This document shows positions 34,741 through 45,930 of a stretch of 64,000 nucleotides of DNA, piece by piece. Position 1 is the first letter of the stretch, and the number at the start of each line of letters is the position of its first letter. The position numbers and the translations under genes are program-made. The notes below the pieces were generated by a model. The model was given only the letters and a program-made list of their open reading frames with translations. It was not told where the DNA came from and did no database searches. This DNA is from Phaseolus vulgaris (Eukaryota; Streptophyta; Magnoliopsida; Fabales; Fabaceae): assembly GCF_000499845.2 (NCBI RefSeq), contig NC_023754.2:23160611-23224610 (forward strand), in the 5' to 3' direction.

Positions 34741-37700
34741 TTACTTCACTTTCTTGATCCTTGCCATGCAGTTGTCAATGGGCCTTGTGTGAGGTAGGAA
34801 CTTCATGGGGGCAAGTGGATTCAGCTGTTCAAGCCTGTGCAGTAAGACATAAAGAACATCAACATTGAACACTATTGAAAATTTGTTGTTTTGTTGTTAT
34901 GGTTATCAAAATATATTTTTGTTGAAGGAATGAAGATAAAGTAATGAAGAGGGAGATAATGTTTACTGGTAGCCTAGGAGAAAATGATGAAGGAAAACTG
35001 AGATTTCAAGCTTGGCAAGATCATTGCCGGGACACAGTCTAGTTCCTGCTCCAAAGGGAAGAAATTCTCCAGCCTTGCGCACCTCCTATCATTTATGGAT
35101 CATCAATCAATCAGATACTCTAACTATAAAATTTCTTCAATTCAAATGTCTCAACTAAATCATTCCAACTTACATTCCATCTCTCAGGATTAAAGTCCTT
35201 TGGATTTGGATAGATCTCAGGATCAAGATGAACAGACCTGAACCATGTCATCACTTTCCATCCTTTTGGAATTAGGTAACCTGTAACATCACAAAATCCA
35301 CTCAAATCTATTTTTATACTGCTATTAATCAAATATTTTCTACTTATATTATTTATGCTGCATTATGTTGGAGCTTATAATGTAATGAAAGCATGTATCA
35401 GGTGTATCAGTATAAAACTCTCAGCACCACTAAAGTCTTCATTCATCAAACTGATAGATTATGTTCTGAATATTGACTCACCATTGATATTGACATCATT
35501 CTTTGTCTCCCGGAAGACCATTAGTGAGAATGTGATAATCCTCAGTGTTTCATCAACCACCTTTGCAATGTAAACAAACAAAATAGATATATTATATAAT
35601 CACAAGATATAGATTATAACTTGAAAGTAAACTTTAATGAACCATATGTCTTCTACCTTGGAAAGATACTCCATCTTCCGAACTTCAGCTAATGTCAACC
35701 CTTTCTGTGTTGCAGGCCTATTCCTTATAATTTCTTCTTGTTCTTCCTATTTAACCAAATAAATAAAAGTAAAATTGAATTTGTTGGGTTAAGGTGATAA
35801 TGAAAGTTTAGATGAATTAATGATAATTAAGAAATTTGATATGAAGTTGATACCTTAGCCTTCTTGAAAAATTCTGGATGCCTTTGGAGGAAATAGGTTG
35901 CCCACGTGGTAATATGTCCTGAGGATTCATGACCAGCATTCAAGTACATCAACATGATATCAATCACATCTTCATCACCCAATTTTCTTCCATTTTCATC
36001 TTCAACATCTATAAGAGCATCCATCATATCTTTCCCCTTTTTCCCAGGTAAATTTTGCCTCCTTTCATTTCTTCTTCTATCCACAACAGATTGAAATATG
36101 GCCAAAAGATTTTTCCTTGCCTAAAATTAAAACATAAGATATAAAATAAGATTAAACATGGACATTTTTTCCTTGTATTTGAATGTAGATCATTACTTAT
36201 AATAAATTGAATGCTTTAAGATAGTGAAAATTATGGTACCTTAAGAGCTGTATGGAATGCGAATCCTGGAATGTTAATTCGAAGGGATCTAACTCCATAA
36301 TTGAGTTTAGTGTATTCTTTTTCCAATTTGTCCATAACATCTTCACTTTCTGAACCAAGGAAAATATATATAATGATTTTGAAAGTAAGCTTGCGCATCT
36401 GAGTCAAAAACTCAATGTCCCCCATGGTGGTCCATTCCTCCAATGAACTTTTGACAACTTCTTCAATATATGTAATGTAAACAGAGAGTGCTTCATAGCC
36501 ATTGATGGAAGCAGATGTTAAGCGTCTAAGGCGTCTGTGTTCTTCATAGGGTATTGAAATGAAAGACTTTTCTCCCATGAGCTCTACAGTGGAAGCAGGC
36601 CATCCAAGAGTGAAGTTGTCATCATCTGTCAACACCTTTTTGCATGCTTCTGGAGTTGTCACGATTACACTTGGATTTCCAAACATCAACACCTTGTATA
36701 TCCCAGTCTTTCCAAACCTGCATTATTCATTGCATTCAAAAGCTTTAGCTTGTTACCTCATAATTTATGCATGGAATGATCAATTCATTATCATAATCCA
36801 TGCTTCACAGTATGTAAAATATATTATTTATTTATTAAGAGGGAAGTAATTGACATTCATTAGAATAGTGGGGCTTGATGCTTCTGAGGTACACTATTAA
36901 AAACTGTGCAAACCATACCAATACAACATTTATTAAAGTCATAAAATAGTTGACAACTGTTAAAAAATTAGAAGTCAAAGATAGTAATTGCAATATTTAA
37001 AACTCAAATTTTTTTATGAAAAGAATTCCCTAAAGTACTGCACTGTGTTTTTTGGTCTTAGCAAAATAGGCACAATTTTGTTTGAAAGTGGATGATGATT
37101 TTGGACTAACAAGGTGAACCCCTAAACTTGATGCCTGTGTTGTGTCCCTCAAAGTGGCACAAGAAGACAAAAACCACCGCAACAATGTTATGTTATAGGT
37201 GTTTGGACTGCACTGGATCATCCTAATCACGAGATGGTGACAGGCCCACATTCACATGATGTCGTTTATGTGTTGAGAGCAAAACGTCAAAAAAAACAAA
37301 ACACAGACGGATGAATGTATGCTTTCAGAAAACAAGTATAATTCATGTATGAACTATAAAAGAGTACAAAATCATTCAAAATGGATTTTCCACTCCCAAG
37401 CAAAAGTTGAGAACCAATGTTTGTTCAAGAAATTAAACTTGTTAATTAGCAAAAGAAAATGGCAGTTTAACCTCTGGATCCGAAGCAAATGAGAGCAATC
37501 ATGGGGACAGTGTTTAAGTTTTGTCCAAGAGCTTGATTTTAGAAGAAAACTTGCATGCATTTGGACAAAATTTCCACCTAGAGGTGGAGAGTTTGGATAA
37601 TGTGTACGATATCATAAGTGAGATTTTCCTTATAGAGTTTGACATACATGAGATCATAAGTACAACCAGTATGAAAAAAGTATGTGCTGGGAAAGAAGAG

Positions 37701-38327
37701 TTTTGTTAATATATATGAGATCTGAATGATGAAAAGTTTAGACTCTAATCAAACTCAGTACAACTAACAAAAAAAATTATGTTTTAACAAAGGAGAGTTT
37801 TGACATGCATGGCATCATAAGTTTCAATCTAAAGTACTACTATTATAAAAAAAATTGAAAAAGGAGTTTACATAATGCATATGAAATACTGTTGTAAGTT
37901 TTGATAACATGCATGCTATGATAAGTTTTAATCTAAGTGAGTATTACTATTATAAAAAATATGTTTTGAAAAGGGAAGAGTTTGGATTATAAATATGAAA
38001 TCATGATTAAGATCTGTGAAGAGTTTGGATAACATGCATGAGATATTTTGAGTGCTGAAAATGAAAATGAAAAGGGTGGTGAAGAGTGTGAATGGTATAC
38101 CTGGCGTAAAAGGAGTCTATGAAGGTATCAGGGTTACTGGTCTTGAAAGCACTGAGGAAGGACCACATGTTGCCGATTAAGGGCCACCCCATATCACCAG
38201 GGGGAAGAAAGTATTGCTTCCCTCCCAGTTTGTGTTCATAGAGAAACCAGTTTACATTCTTGAGCAGGTACCTTAGGACTAGAAGGATACCACCACCATA
38301 GAGTAACCAACTTGTAACACTCTCCAT
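34741..38327 (-). CDS. KAO: Cytochrome P450 CYP88A, ent-kaurenoic acid oxidase (copy A)
   Basis: Eight exons in transcript order: 38327-38101, 36717-36240, 36120-35854, 35746-35657, 35560-35482, 35280-35174, 35085-34967, 34834-34741, giving 486 aa. CYP88A enzymes are ER-bound monooxygenases that convert ent-kaurenoic acid to GA12 in three oxidations of gibberellin synthesis. Visible features are an N-terminal membrane anchor (residues about 7-25), the proline hinge [15 protein letters not shown], the I-helix motif AGHESS (297-302), the ExxR motif ETLR (358-361), PERW, and the heme loop [10 protein letters not shown] with C434. AGHESS in place of AGxDT and the NINGY.IPKGWKV block are typical of CYP88. 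All splice phases match copy B at 49622. It is more diverged from pea KAO than copy B (for example at the N-terminus), so CYP88A with altered preference is possible. The ATG at 38327 (MESVTSW) is the only start giving the anchor. Confidence 0.9.
37588..38053. repeat. Degenerate tandem repeat in intron 1 of P450 copy A
   Basis: A GAGTTTTGACATGCATG..ATCATAAG-type segment recurs near 37588, 37636, 37796, 37896 and 38022. The best pair (about 37796-37895 and 37896-38005) shares TCTAA..TACTA.TATTATAAAAAA over about 103 bp. Confidence 0.55.
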
Positions 38328-38454
38328 GATCAACACACCACAATTCTCACTGCTTAAACTTAGACAGCTAACTCACTCTCTCAATATTCACCTGAACAAG
38401 AAGAGAAAGAGATAGCAGAAGAAGGGATGAATGGAGATGAAAAGGAGTGTGGCC

Positions 38455-38461
38455 TTATATA
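38455..38461 (-). promoter_or_regulatory. TATA box of P450 copy A
   Basis: TATATAA on the minus strand lies 128 bp before the ATG, predicting a leader of about 100 nt. Confidence 0.55.
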
Positions 38462-39747
38462 GTGATTTCTCTTCAAAAAAAATAGATTTTCATTTATTTT
38501 TTTAAGACTTAATCACGTTTTTCAAGTAGAAAGGTTCAGAAGTGGAGATACATTAAATGTTTATTCAGAGAAAATATGAAGGAGAGATATTGTTGGCCAT
38601 GGAGAGATAATGTATATTGGATAGAGATTTTAAAAGATTCTTCTGATATAAAAAAACATTGCAGAATATAAAAATGCTATCATTTATCATATTTTGAAAA
38701 AAAAAATCATAAGAATTTCTGGTTTGAATTCTAATGAAAAAAATTATATAGAGGATTTAAAACCAGCATGCAAATGCAAGAATTACTAAAGTCCTTTTTT
38801 TAGTAACAATCTCAAGCAGAAATTATCAAAGTCTTTTTTTTTTCTTCTAACAAGGTATGAATAAAAATTAAATATGAATTTTCTAGATCAATTACACTAT
38901 TTAAGAAAAAAAAAGCATTTTTTTAAACCATATTGTATACTTTAGGTTCACTTATCCTATTTAGCTTTTTTTTATATTTTATTATTTTAATTTTATATTT
39001 TTTAATTTTGAAATATTAAAAAAACTCTAATAAATTTATTTTGTAATGCTCTCTTAATCCTAAGGTATGAGAAATATTTTATGTTTTTCATTGGACTCGA
39101 ATGTTATAAAACAAAAAATTGTGTTAGGCTCAGATGAATAACAATAAAATAATTACGAGAGGCTAACTTTTTTTTGGAGTGATTATAGTTTAAAATGAAC
39201 AGTGTTAATTTTCACACAAAATATGTAATTATGTAATTCAAGAGATTGAAGCAAAATTGATTAATAATATAAATACTTATATATGCGATTACTTAATTTA
39301 CCTTACCTTAATATAAGTGCACAATTTCTAAGGATTTATTTGAATTGAAGAGATAATGGAAAGGAAAAAAATAAAGTAAAGAAGATGAAAAGCTAAATTA
39401 TTTGGATTAAAACGTTAGGAGAAAGAAGTGGAAAGTTTATAAGTAATTTGATTGATTATTAACAAAATTTATACTAATATATCTAAAAATAATTTCATGT
39501 AAAATATAAATTAGAAATTAAAATAAAATTTTAAATTGAAATAAAAATTACTATCAAATATTAATAAACAAAAAAGTTATATTTTAAAATAATAATGTAT
39601 TAAAATAAATTATTCAATGTTGGTAAAAACATCATATCATATGTGTTGGTTTGATTTGAAAACAAAATAATAAGAATATAATAGAATGTTTGTGAAATAT
39701 TATTACATAAGATTGAATGAGATAAGATTCTTTTATATTTGAATCTA
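38462..39747. other. AT-rich intergenic DNA between the P450 copies
   Basis: No gene. At 39618-39690, GTTGGTAAAAACATC and GTTTGATTTGAAAAC match a segment at about 52015-52065 in intron 2 of P450 copy B in the same orientation, which marks an unclassified dispersed repeat. Confidence 0.5.
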
Positions 39748-40870
39748 TTAAACATGGACATCTTTTCCTTGTATTTGAGTGTAGATCATTACTTATAATA
39801 ATTTCAATGCTTTAAGATAGTGATGAAAATTAAGTTACCTTGAATGCTTTATGACTCTAACTCCATAACTGAGTTTAGTGTATTTATTTTTTCCAAATTC
39901 TCCATAAGAAAAACATGTATAATGACTTTTTGAAATGTCTAAGCTAACTCATTAGATCCAGTGGTACATGGTTTATACTAACTTATCAGACAATTCAGTG
40001 GTAGAAAGTTTATAAATTCTATTAACCTCTCATGAACTGAAAATAGATATTCATAGTTCCTAATTTGAAAAAGAAACTTTTCAATACATGAGAAGGAAGA
40101 GTTTTAGTAAAATGTCTATCTTGAAGAGCTTTTCTAGAAAACAGAGAACAGTCACAGGATCAAAACTATTAAGACTTCATTCAGAAAATAAATTATTCAT
40201 AATAATCAATCCCATATTTAATATTACCAATATGTCTTTATTATGATGTTATGACAGCAGAAACTGTGATAGGGTCTGCACGTTAATTGATGTTGCAAAC
40301 ACGCAATATTTAAAATAATATTAACCTTTTTCTTAATAATGTAAAATATTTAATTTATTTAGCAAGAGGGAAGTAATTGAGTTGAGGTGACTGGTAAACA
40401 ATATTAAAAAGTGTGTAAATTAGACTAGTAAAACGCAATTCCCTAAAGTTCTGCACTCTTTTTTGGTTTTAGCAAAATAACCACAATTTGTGTTTGAAAG
40501 TGGGTGAAAACAATGTGTGTAAAAGTAGGTTGTTAAGTGATTGGTGGAACGTGAAAACATTATTTCTCTTTAAAGTTACAAGAAAAGCTCTCCAATTAAG
40601 TGATTGATTGGTAGAATGTGAAGACTTTATTTGTCTTTAAGTTTCAAGAAAACCCCTCCTCCACTTGATGCCTCTGTCCCTCAGAATGGCACAGAAGACA
40701 AAAATCACCGAAACAATGCCAGAGGGCTGTTTGGACTGGGCTGAACCATTCTTATCACGGGATGAAGAGAGGCCCACTTTCACATGCTCTGGTTTATGGG
40801 CTGAGAGCAAAACCTCCAAAACAAAACAAAACAAAACACAGACAAATTAATGTATGCTATCAAACATCTT
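39748..40870 (-). pseudogene. Decayed third CYP88A copy (parts of intron 2, exon 2 and intron 1)
   Basis: 39748-39925 aligns with 36150-36330 of copy A: the end of exon 2 (TCTAACTCCATAA.TGAGTTTAGTGTAT), its splice donor region (GTTACCTT), and intron 2 (AAACATGGACAT, GTAGATCATTACTTATAATAA). After a badly eroded exon 2, 40356-40865 aligns with intron 1 of copy A at 36840-37330 (AATTCCCTAAAGT.CTGCACT, ACTTGATGCCT, AACACAGAC). The order and strand are those of copy A. No exon 1 or heme-region exons are seen, and exon 2 has deletions, so it cannot code. Confidence 0.7.
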
Positions 40871-41115
40871 TTCAGCAAAGAAATCAAAATATATACATAA
40901 GGTACCAACCCTTTTACAAAGATACATTTGACAAACTATAAACAATAACAGATCAACAAATTTCCATATACAATATCACTCATATCTATCACTGTCCTTA
41001 ACTAGACCTTACCTAAGCCTTCACCCTAAAACTATGTATCAACTTCTGCACCAGGGAAAGAAGCACACAAAATAAGGCATAACCAAAAATATTCACTGCT
41101 ACACACATGCATGCC

Positions 41116-41382
41116 CTATACCAGATTCTCCTCCCACTCTTCAAAACCTTTTCTGCATGAAACATCACCATCACAGTAATACATCAATCCATATCCATAT
41201 TCTATACGTGCACACAGATAACACTCCCAACCAACTACCACCCTTTTGCTTTGGTGAGATTCCCTTATCCACTTATCACTGTTCCTACAAGTCTTCTGCA
41301 TAAACATGGTCAACTCCTTATACATGCAGTGGTCAGAACTAGCACACCATTCAATGAATAAAGGACATGTCTCTTCCTTTGT
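41116..41382 (-). other. Unrecognised Cys- and Trp-rich open frame, possible last exon
   Basis: The open frame of 88 codons runs from a potential splice acceptor (TAG at 41385-41383) to a stop at 41116-41118. The peptide has eight cysteines, in segments CPLFIEWCASSDHC, KTC and GWECYLCAR..YYCDGDVSC. Its composition is more protein-like than neighbouring chance frames. I do not recognise a family and cannot place upstream exons. It may be the 3' end of a small gene or a captured exon. Confidence 0.3.
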
Positions 41383-41525
41383 CTATCCTGCAAAATATGT
41401 TCTTCCTTTTTAACCAGATTTCAAACCAAAATTTTACCTTGTTACCATTACCAAGTTGTCTTCTAATATTTATCTATGTGCTGTCTTTAAATCCTCCAGA
41501 AGCAAATACTGTTTTAATATATGTG

Positions 41526-41697
41526 CATCACAGCAAAAATCATATTTTTATTAATAATAAAAATTATTTTAAATACCAATAATTTTTTTAATTTATAAAA
41601 TAATTTTTAATTTAATCAAATAGTAATTAATTATTTTAATAATAGTAAATAATTATTTTAGTTTTTACAATTATTTTTTATTTAATAACTTGTAGTG
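41526..41697 (-). repeat. Small CACTA-like MITE fragment
   Basis: On the minus strand it opens CACTACAAGTTATTAAAT and carries the interior (AAATTATTTTATAAATTAAAAAAATTATTGGTAT) seen in the element at 10163. The far end near 41526 reads CATCACAGCAAAAATC, a poor inverted match. I could not confirm a target duplication. Confidence 0.45.
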
Positions 41698-42109
41698 TGG
41701 TAGTATAAAAGTGTCTTTAGGTATAAACATTACTTATAGGTTATGAATAACAAAGATATGTGATTTTTCTGATTATCAATTACAACATTTAAGAAACAAG
41801 CATTTATTTTTGTTTTTATTTTCTAAAAGTATTTTTTATACTTTGTGTAAATTTATCATAGTTAGCTTTCATATATCTTTTTTTTTTAACTACATTAAAA
41901 AGTATTAATAATTTTATAGTTTTTTACTAGCTAGCATAATAATGTTTGATCACGAGATACCTAGTATTTTTTTTCACTTTTGGTGGGTGTGATAAACACT
42001 CCATACATAACTCTTAGTATTTGAATTTTGTAACATAACTCTTAGTATTTGAATTTGCTCTCTTAGTTTTAAAATGCTAAAAACATTTCCTTTTTTACTA
42101 TACTTAAAT

Positions 42110-42450
42110 GTTACTAAACAAATAATTAAATAACAATTTAATATAGAGACAAAAAATAATTAGTTACTACATTGACTAAATTAGATATTATTTTATAGAC
42201 TAGTTATTGATATCTAAGGTAATTTTATTATTAATAAAAATTTATAAAATGATTTCTATATTGGTATCTACATTATCTACCAAATTTTAGCTATGAATAT
42301 TCTAGATTTTAAATTAGTCTTTACAAAACTAATAAAAACTAATTTGAAATATAAATTAGTCAGTAGCCTTGATAGCTAACGGTTAGATATCACCTTACAA
42401 ATTACTTTAGATACCAATATTTTTTTAGTTTATAAAATGATCTCTAATTT
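42110..42450 (+). repeat. CACTA-like MITE fragment, abutted by a LINE
   Basis: The interior AATAATTAGTTACTACATTG, TTGGTATCTA and TTTATAAAATGATCTCTAAT matches the family at 10163. Its right end is not seen because LINE sequence (poly-T end) begins at about 42451, which suggests the LINE inserted into or next to it. Confidence 0.45.
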
Positions 42451-43690
42451 TTATTTTTTTTATAAAAGCTTTCATGTTAGGTATTGTTATGCAACTTGAC
42501 ATCTGAACTAGGCTGACACATCAAGTAACAACAATCATCTATCATCACATGAAAAATTATTATTAAAAAAATACAAAAAAATATGGGGGACTAGACCAAA
42601 ACTCATATGTTAACAAAAACGATACATAGGTATACTATACATATTCATAAATAATTCTAAGAACAAACTAGATGGAAGCCTATTATACCAATGAAATGAT
42701 TTTCTATGAATAAATCCTAAATTAGCAAACTTATTAGCACACACATTCCCTTCACAAAAAATATGAGTAACGCTAAACCTGATTTTCCCACAGTAATTAA
42801 GACAAGTATTCGGTCGATTACGAATCATCAACGAAAGATTAGTCCTAGCAGTAAATGCAGCACAAACCAAGGCAACATTACATTCAAGTCATACATTAGT
42901 AAGCCCCATCTTTTGAGCTTCATCCATAGCATGAATAACTTCATAAAACTCAGCAACCATAGCAGTCTGAACTTCAAGAAACGCAAAAAGAAACCAATAA
43001 ACTCTCCCATACTCCCACGAAAAATACCTTCACAGGTAGCAAGATCAGGATATCCCCTAGCAAGCCCATCGGTGTTAATTTTAACCCAGCCTGGTGAAGG
43101 GAACTTCCATCTAACAGGAAGAGGAGGAAGAACTTTATCAGTCTGAGTATTAATACCAAAAAACTTAATCACGTTGAAATCCAACATATCATTCTCTATT
43201 GAAACTTTAGACAAATCGCCCACTAGATAAGTTAAATCTTTAATTACCGAAATAGCCTAGAAATATCAATTTTATCCTGAAATCTAACATAATTCCTCAT
43301 ACGCCATATCATCCAAATAGAAAAAGTTATCATAGCAAGCTTAATCAATTTAACCAAAGGACTATCATCACTCTTAATAAAAGAAAGAAGATCATCCTTA
43401 TTAGAGAAATGAGAAGTAAGAAAAATTTGTCAAACCCAACTCCAAATATGCAAAACATTAGAACATTCAAAAAATAAATGTTAAATAGATTCTTTGTGCT
43501 TTTCACAAAGCGTACACATAGAAAAATATGCAAATCTTTATTTTGAATATGATGATCTGTAGGAAACCACCAATAAAAAACTTTCTAAAGTACTAAATTT
43601 TTGGAAGGCAAAATAAATGAAGACCAAATGAATTTACCCCAACTATAAAAAACTCATGATTCCAAGAAAAAAGTCATAGCCGATAAAAAT
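42451..43690 (-). mobile_element. LINE (L1-type) 3' fragment: zinc-binding RT end and RNase H
   Basis: Read on the minus strand, the 5' part (about 43690-43345) carries a broken reverse-transcriptase zinc-binding domain typical of plant LINE ORF2 (LPSKNLVL, FYWWFPTDHH, CVRF). This is followed by an RNase H domain with WVKINTDGLARG near 43085 and KIRFSVTHIFCEGNVCANKFAN near 42760. The 3' UTR (CATGTGATGATAGATGATTG) and an A-rich tail reach about 42451. Frames are interrupted by stops and shifts. It is the longer relative of the copy at 11459. A target duplication was not identifiable. Confidence 0.75.
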
Positions 43691-44245
43691 ATTTTAGATT
43701 GATTAACTCATCACTCATTAAATTCAAATATGTCCTTAATTAGTATGTATTATAAAAAAAAAAAGCAACCATATAAAAAGTGTGATATTACCATAGTGCA
43801 AATGTGTTATTGCTCCTTTAAAGGTAATTTTGTGGGTTTTGCATAAATATGGTGTAACTCTCTACCTTTATCATGAGATTGTGGAAGTCGTATCTAGCAT
43901 GCTCGACTTTACATGAAGAAATTATACCACATGCATACGACTTCAGTTAAAAATCTTTCCACGTGAATTTAACTTTAAATAAAGTCGTGCATGGTTGCAC
44001 ATAAAATACATTTCGAATTCTAGAATTTGAAAAACAAAACTGTATTCAGAATTTTAGAGATCGAAATGTCTACATATTATACCATTTCGAAAAGAAAAAA
44101 AAAATCACGCACCTTTTGCTGAAGGGTGATAGTTTTGGAATAAAAAGATTTATGAAGATGTAGGAAGAAACTATGGAGGTGAAGGAAGAAATTGTCCTAT
44201 ATGAGAATTATTAAACAACACAACGAGTAACTATGAATTGTACAA
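43691..44245. other. Intergenic DNA, unassigned
   Basis: No gene. A segment near 44150-44200 (GTAGGAAGAAACT, GAAGGAAGAAATT) resembles the terminal repeat of the neighbouring Mutator-like elements and may be the end of an older, eroded member. Confidence 0.4.
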
Positions 44246-44254
44246 AACTAAATT

Positions 44255-44994
44255 AAGAGTTTCTAACTGCACCCCCACAATTTTTAAAATTCTCAAACTA
44301 ATATTGGCATTTTATTTGAAAAGGGCATTGAGGATATGTTGCTTGCTACCGTTCTTCTTCGTTCATCGTTATTGATGGTGGAGGCTCATTTTAGCTGCAT
44401 AGAGCAAGGTTAGCTTTTAGAGATAAGAACTGATTTTTTTTAAGAGGTTGGGTAGTTATGGTGTTTTTAGGTTCCCGAAAGTTGAGATCCAGGATTGTGT
44501 TACAGATGGATCAATCCGGAAGTGAAACTATGATCTACGGATTGGTCATTCCGTAAGTAAAGCTTTATGTTTTCTAGATGAGGGGGTGTTCTGGAAGCAA
44601 TTTGTTGACTTATGGATTGCTGTATCCGAAAATAATTTTTCAGTTATGGATTGGTGGATCCGTAATGCATTTTAATTTGGATAACTTCTAGACACATTTA
44701 TCCAGAATTTTTTTGGATCACTCAATCCGAGACTATGTTGCAAAATCACAATTCCAAAAAAACAAAAACAATAGGATGAGATGAAGAGACACCACTGAAC
44801 CACCACCAAACCGTTGAAAACACCACTGAACCACCACCCAAGCGAAATGCGCCTCATGGTTCTTGTGCAATGAGATGAATGTAGGTTTGTGGTGTGCATA
44901 AGAAAGAAGAAGAAAGAATGTGAGTAAGATAATAAGTCGGTTTGTGTGTTTTAGGATTTTTAGAAAAAATGTAGAGGTGTAGGAAGAAACTCCC
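44255..44994. mobile_element. Mutator-like non-autonomous element 1 (740 bp), 9-bp target duplication
   Basis: AACTAAATT flanks both sides exactly (44246-44254 and 44995-45003). The left end AAGAGTTTCTAACTGCACCC and the inverted right end GGGAGTTTCTTCCTACACCT form an imperfect inverted repeat shared with element 2. The interior holds repeated GGATTG..ATCCG words and no transposase. A 9-bp duplication is diagnostic of Mutator-like transposition. Confidence 0.75.
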
Positions 44995-45133
44995 AACTAA
45001 ATTTAGACCCGAACAGTTTTGTAAGACAATAAGTCGCCATTGTAAAGCCCACCAAAGTTAAAGTAGTCGTTATCCAAAAAAATAATGGCCCATTCATTAT
45101 GTGGCCGTTTGTTGTAATGCATTATTTGTTTCA

Positions 45134-45702
45134 GGCAGTTTCTTCCTGCACCTCTACATTTTTCTTCCTGCACTCCCACAAGGTTGCGCAAAGACAAAAG
45201 TTTCCCTATATAAATTATACATTTTTTTTATATTCTGGATTATGAAATCCGGTAAATTTTCGGATTGGCACTTCTGGTAAATTTTCGGATTGGTGCATCC
45301 GGTAATCTCCCGGATTGATGCTTCCGGTAGTACATGAATGATAGTGTTAATCCAAAATAAAAAATGCAAAACATCCATAATTGAAAAAATCATTCCGGAT
45401 CCACCAATCCGTAATTTAAAATATGCATTCTGGATTCAGAAATCCTTAATTGAAAAAAATCATTCCGGATCCACCAATCCATAATAGAAATTAGACTTCT
45501 GAATTCAGCAATCCGGAAATAAATAATTTATACAAACTTTGCTTCCAGAACACCCCCTCATCTGTAATGCAACATGATTCACTTCCGGATTGATGAATCT
45601 GTAACACACTTTCAAATCCCAAAATTGTGGGGATCAGTTTCGGAATTTACAAAATTGTGGGGGTGCAGGAAGAAAAATGTAGGGGTGCAGGAAGAAACTG
45701 CC
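45134..45702. mobile_element. Mutator-like non-autonomous element 2 (569 bp), 9-bp target duplication
   Basis: TTTGTTTCA flanks both sides exactly (45125-45133 and 45703-45711). The terminal inverted repeats are about 48 bp with few mismatches (45134-45181 and 45655-45702); both begin GGCAGTTTCTTCCTGCACC and contain a second TTCTTCCTGCAC copy. The interior has units of about 26 bp of the form CGGATTG.TGC.TCCGGTA (about 45257-45335), then CCGGATCCACCAATCCGTAA-type palindromes. It shares GATGAGGGGGTGTTCTGGAAGC with element 1 in the opposite orientation. Confidence 0.85.
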
Positions 45703-45711
45703 TTTGTTTCA

Positions 45712-45930
45712 TGGAGAGTATTTGACACTGAAGTTTAGCGCGCAGAAGAATCCCAAGTAGTCTTCCACGTTCGCATCATACACGAGACCAGAATCAAGGG
45801 CAGCCACGGGATCCACGTGTCCAGCGCCATAATCAAACGGCGTCGCAGGTTGTCCAGTTGCAACATCTAGAATTGCTGCGCCGTTTTTGCAACTCGTGTA
45901 CGCTGTTGTCATGAGTGCGGATCTAATAGC
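45712..45930 (-). pseudogene. Subtilase (SBT1-type) exon fragment
   Basis: On the minus strand it reads AIRSALMTTAYTSCKNGAAI, then TGQPATPFDYGAGHVDP and GLVYDANVEDYLGFFCALNF. This is the conserved stretch just after the catalytic Ser region of plant subtilisin-like proteases. Only about 65 of some 760 residues are present: the Asp, His and Ser catalytic segments and the C-terminal domain are missing. An acceptor-like ATAG precedes it at 45934-45931 and the frame stops near 45709. Mutator-like element 2 is inserted right at its 3' edge, using a target that overlaps it. Confidence 0.8.

Noticed and set aside
34741..38327. Copy A as a CYP88D triterpene oxidase (beta-amyrin 11-oxidase type)
   Set aside because: The conserved blocks and the close match of exon structure and sequence to copy B favour CYP88A; CYP88D proteins differ more in the AGHES region and N-terminal half, as far as I remember.
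44672..45393. Minus-strand open frames within the Mutator-like elements
   Set aside because: They translate the repeated GGATT/ATCCG words and terminal repeats, and no protein family is visible.
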